Origin: Coriobacteriaceae bacterium
Lineage (GTDB): Bacteria > Actinomycetota > Coriobacteriia > Coriobacteriales > Coriobacteriaceae
Direction of reading: 5' to 3'
DNA length: 64,000 nucleotides
Assembly (NCBI GenBank): GCA_902364645.1
Contig: CABJEP010000008.1
Span: forward strand, 48,159 to 112,158
Shown here: positions 62,524 through 64,000 of the stretch, one piece after another
How the letters are laid out: every line of letters starts with the position of its first letter
Position numbering within the stretch: position 1 is the stretch's first letter
The notes under the pieces: model-generated
The model's input: the letters and a program-made list of their open reading frames with translations, nothing else
What the model was told of the DNA's origin: nothing
Database searches by the model: none
Made by a program: the position numbers and the translations under genes

Positions 62524-62620
62524 TCTTTAGCTTCTTGGAAGCTGTCAGTAGTATATCTAATAATTTATCTCCATTCCCTTTAGTAACGTGTAACTTTCCA
62601 AATTTAAAAAAGCGACTCAT
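62489..62620 (-). CDS. Small ORF following erm(B) (43 residues)
   Basis: A 43-residue product starting MSRFFKFGKLHVTKGNG and ending APTGNLYR, 4 bases after the erm(B) stop, with GGGAGG before the ATG. Low GC like erm(B). The frame continues past its TAA into the topoisomerase-like zinc ribbon, so it may be part of one decayed gene. Function unknown. Confidence 0.55.
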   Translation of the reverse strand: MSRFFKFGKLHVTKGNGDKLLDILLTASKKLKRSLAPTGNLYR

Positions 62621-62624
62621 AGAA

Positions 62625-63362
62625 TTATTTCCTCCCGTTAAATAATAGATAACTATTAAAAATAGACAATACTTGCTCATAAGTAACGGTACTTAAATTG
62701 TTTACTTTGGCGTGTTTCATTGCTTGATGAAACTGATTTTTAGTAAACAGTTGACGATATTCTCGATTGACCCATTTTGAAACAAAGTACGTATATAGCT
62801 TCCAATATTTATCTGGAACATCTGTGGTATGGCGGGTAAGTTTTATTAAGACACTGTTTACTTTTGGTTTAGGATGAAAGCATTCCGCTGGCAGCTTAAG
62901 CAATTGCTGAATCGAGACTTGAGTGTGCAAGAGCAACCCTAGTGTTCGGTGAATATCCAAGGTACGCTTGTAGAATCCTTCTTCAACAATCAGATACATG
63001 TCAGACGCATGGCTTTCAAAAACCACTTTTTTAATAATTTGTGTGCTTAAATGGTAAGGAATACTCCCAACAATTTTATACCTCTGTTTGTTAGGGAATT
63101 GAAACTGTAGAATATCTTGGTGAATTAAAGTGACACGAGTGTTCAGTTTTAATTTTTCTGACGATAAGTTGAATAGATGACTGTCTAATTCAATAGACGT
63201 TACCTGTTTACTTATTTTAGCCAGTTTCGTCGTTAAATGCCCTTTACCTGTTCCAATTTCGTAAACGGTATCGGTTTCTTTTAAATTCAATTGTTTTATT
63301 ATTTGGTTGAGTACTTTTTCACTCGTTAAAAAGTTTTGAGAATATTTTATATTTTTGTTCAT
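62625..63362 (-). CDS. ermB: 23S rRNA (A2058) methyltransferase Erm(B)
   Basis: A 245-residue Erm(B), which dimethylates A2058 of 23S rRNA and gives macrolide-lincosamide-streptogramin B resistance. The start [18 protein letters not shown], the SAM motif [14 protein letters not shown], the catalytic-type GSIPYHLST and the C-terminus [11 protein letters not shown] are those I know for Erm(B); length is exact. GC is far below that of the host genes. ATG 63362 has CAGGAG upstream and is preceded by the attenuation leader. Acquired recently from a low-GC Gram-positive source. Confidence 0.97.
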   Translation of the reverse strand: MNKNIKYSQNFLTSEKVLNQIIKQLNLKETDTVYEIGTGKGHLTTKLAKISKQVTSIELDSHLFNLSSEKLKLNTRVTLIHQDILQFQFPNKQRYKIVGSIPYHLSTQIIKKVVFESHASDMYLIVEEGFYKRTLDIHRTLGLLLHTQVSIQQLLKLPAECFHPKPKVNSVLIKLTRHTTDVPDKYWKLYTYFVSKWVNREYRQLFTKNQFHQAMKHAKVNNLSTVTYEQVLSIFNSYLLFNGRK

Positions 63363-63570
63363 GTAATCACTCCTGAAGTGATTACATCAGTAAATAAATA
63401 CGGAAGTTAAACGATTTGTTTGTAATTTTAGTTATCTGTTTAAAAAGTCATAAGATTAGTCACTGGTAGGAATTAATCTAACGTATTTATTTATCTGAGT
63501 AATCACTGTTTTTAGTCTGTTTCAAAACAGTAGATGTTTTATCTACATTACGCATTTGGAATACCAACAT
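63363..63570 (-). promoter_or_regulatory. erm(B) attenuation leader
   Basis: The region between the leader-peptide start and erm(B) with alternating inverted repeats. Drug-stalled ribosomes on the leader peptide refold it and expose the erm(B) start. The leader is complete, so inducible control is possible. Confidence 0.8.
63487..63570 (-). CDS. ermBL: erm(B) leader peptide (27 residues)
   Basis: Codes for MLVFQMRNVDK followed by TSTVLKQTKNSDYSDK. It is the ErmBL leader on which ribosomes stall in the presence of erythromycin at about codon 10 (Asp). Residue 25 is Ser; I recall Ala at this place in the common form, so this may be a neutral variant. AAGGAGGG precedes the ATG. Confidence 0.9.
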   Translation of the reverse strand: MLVFQMRNVDKTSTVLKQTKNSDYSDK

Positions 63571-63627
63571 GACGAATCCCTCCTTCTTAATTACAAATTT
63601 TTAGCATCTAATTTAACTTAAATTCCT

Positions 63628-63656
63628 ATTATACACAAAATTTTAAGATAAATCAA
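63628..63656 (-). promoter_or_regulatory. erm(B) promoter
   Basis: Minus-strand TTGATT (63651-63656) and TATAAT (63628-63633) separated by 17 bases, about 55 bases before the leader-peptide ATG. Confidence 0.85.
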
Positions 63657-63711
63657 TAGCTGTTGTTAAAATATCGCTTGCTGAAATAGTTTCCTTGATT
63701 GGCAACTTCAT
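63643..63711 (-). CDS. 22-codon ORF upstream of erm(B) (remnant)
   Basis: Reads MKLPIKETISASDILTTAID and ends two residues later. GGGAGGTG precedes the ATG. It overlaps the erm(B) promoter. Probably the truncated start or end of a donor gene; not recognised. Confidence 0.35.
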   Translation of the reverse strand: MKLPIKETISASDILTTAIDLS

Positions 63712-63720
63712 CCGAACACC

Positions 63721-63758
63721 TCCCATATTCATCCGTACATGTACGGATGAATATGGGA
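63721..63758. repeat. Perfect 38-bp palindrome at the erm(B)/IS30 junction
   Basis: TCCCATATTCATCCGTACA joined directly to its exact complement. It marks the change from low-GC erm(B) DNA to the GC-rich IS30-type element. Confidence 0.85.
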
Positions 63759-63810
63759 ATCCGATACCCTGAGGGCCGGACCGGCCGGCCCCGGGAGATC
63801 GGAGGACGGC

Positions 63811-64000
63811 ATGTCCGGAAAGATGAAAAGGGGCTCCGCAAGGGCGGTCCCGAGGGCCTACGGAAGGCTCACGAGGCACGAGCGGGACACGGTCCAGAGG
63901 ATGCTGGAGCGCAGGGCGTCGTGCAGGGAGATCGCGAGGGAGCTGGGCAGGTCGCCCTCGACGGTGAGCGCCGAGGTGGCGTCGCACAGGTTCGTGACCG
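63811..64000 (+). mobile_element. IS30-family transposase, N-terminal part (runs off window)
   Basis: The open frame from ATG 63811 reads MSGKMKRGSARAVPRAYGRL and then a helix-turn-helix region (ERDTVQRMLERRASCREIA, then RELGRSPSTVSAEV) like the HTH_38 domain of IS30 transposases. GGAGG lies 8 bases upstream. At least 63 codons are inside the window and the catalytic DDE domain is outside. GC-rich, arginine-rich codon use, matching the host rather than erm(B). Confidence 0.72.

Noticed and set aside
1..64000. CRISPR array or phage genes
   Set aside because: No series of short direct repeats with unique spacers and no structural or integrase phage genes were seen; the repeats present are dispersed palindromes.

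Overview
The window looks like a chromosomal segment of a GC-rich anaerobic actinomycete of the class Coriobacteriia, most likely a Collinsella-like gut organism. This rests on gene content and high GC: a group-4 hydrogenase with a selenocysteine formate dehydrogenase, selD-yedF, 2-hydroxyacyl-CoA dehydratases, cyuA-type cysteine desulfidase and short ThiC. It is inferred from the sequence, not from a database match. Most genes lie on the minus strand, are tightly packed and are separated by unusually strong inverted repeats.

Layout. 1-11378 (minus): a formate hydrogenlyase-like operon, hydN-like ferredoxin, fdhF (in-frame UGA read as selenocysteine), hyfA-hyfB-hyfC-hyfD-hyfE-hyfF-hyfG (hyfG runs off the left edge). 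11805-13839 (plus): a RelB/PIN toxin-antitoxin pair and an AbiEi-like orphan. 14054-14210: two tRNAs. 14302-15660: brnQ. 15728-18869 (minus): a selenium operon, selD (itself a selenoprotein by in-frame UGA), yedF, DUF3343, class V aminotransferase/cysteine desulfurase. 18940-22456: 2-hydroxyacyl-CoA dehydratase pair and activator. 22886-28302: modC, modB, modA, mogA/moaB, moeA. 28514-35677: ClC channel, lipid kinase, release-factor-like protein, xpt, MFS transporter, metY, C_GCAxxG_C_C protein. 35745-38588: yigZ, RNase P RNA, rpsA. 38905-47309: HAD phosphatases, cyuA, rpiB, ndk, argH, argG. 47653-61949: polA, M18 aminopeptidase, yaaA, TPP riboswitch-thiC, thiD, an SGNH hydrolase, a PARG-like protein, a BI-1 family protein, pit-DUF47, a nitroreductase. 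62085-64000: a broken REP-associated transposase, a low-GC erm(B) module and the start of an IS30-type transposase.

How it fits together. FdhF needs selenocysteine and a molybdenum (or tungsten) bis-MGD cofactor. Within about 17 kb of it lie selenophosphate synthesis (selD), a presumed labile-selenium cluster (yedF, DUF3343, desulfurase), molybdate import (modABC) and molybdenum insertion (mogA/moaB, moeA). The left half is therefore close to a supply-and-use unit for selenium- and molybdenum-dependent formate oxidation with H2 evolution and possible ion pumping.

Non-coding structure. Two families of intergenic inverted repeats have conserved parts and internal helices that change on both sides together: a ~70-bp family with AGTTGCGGTGA/GATA ends (five copies) and a ~100-bp multi-helix family (four copies, two within the hgd operon and two beside RNase P). 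These are the strongest candidates for something undescribed. The right end shows recent acquisition of macrolide resistance from a low-GC Gram-positive donor.
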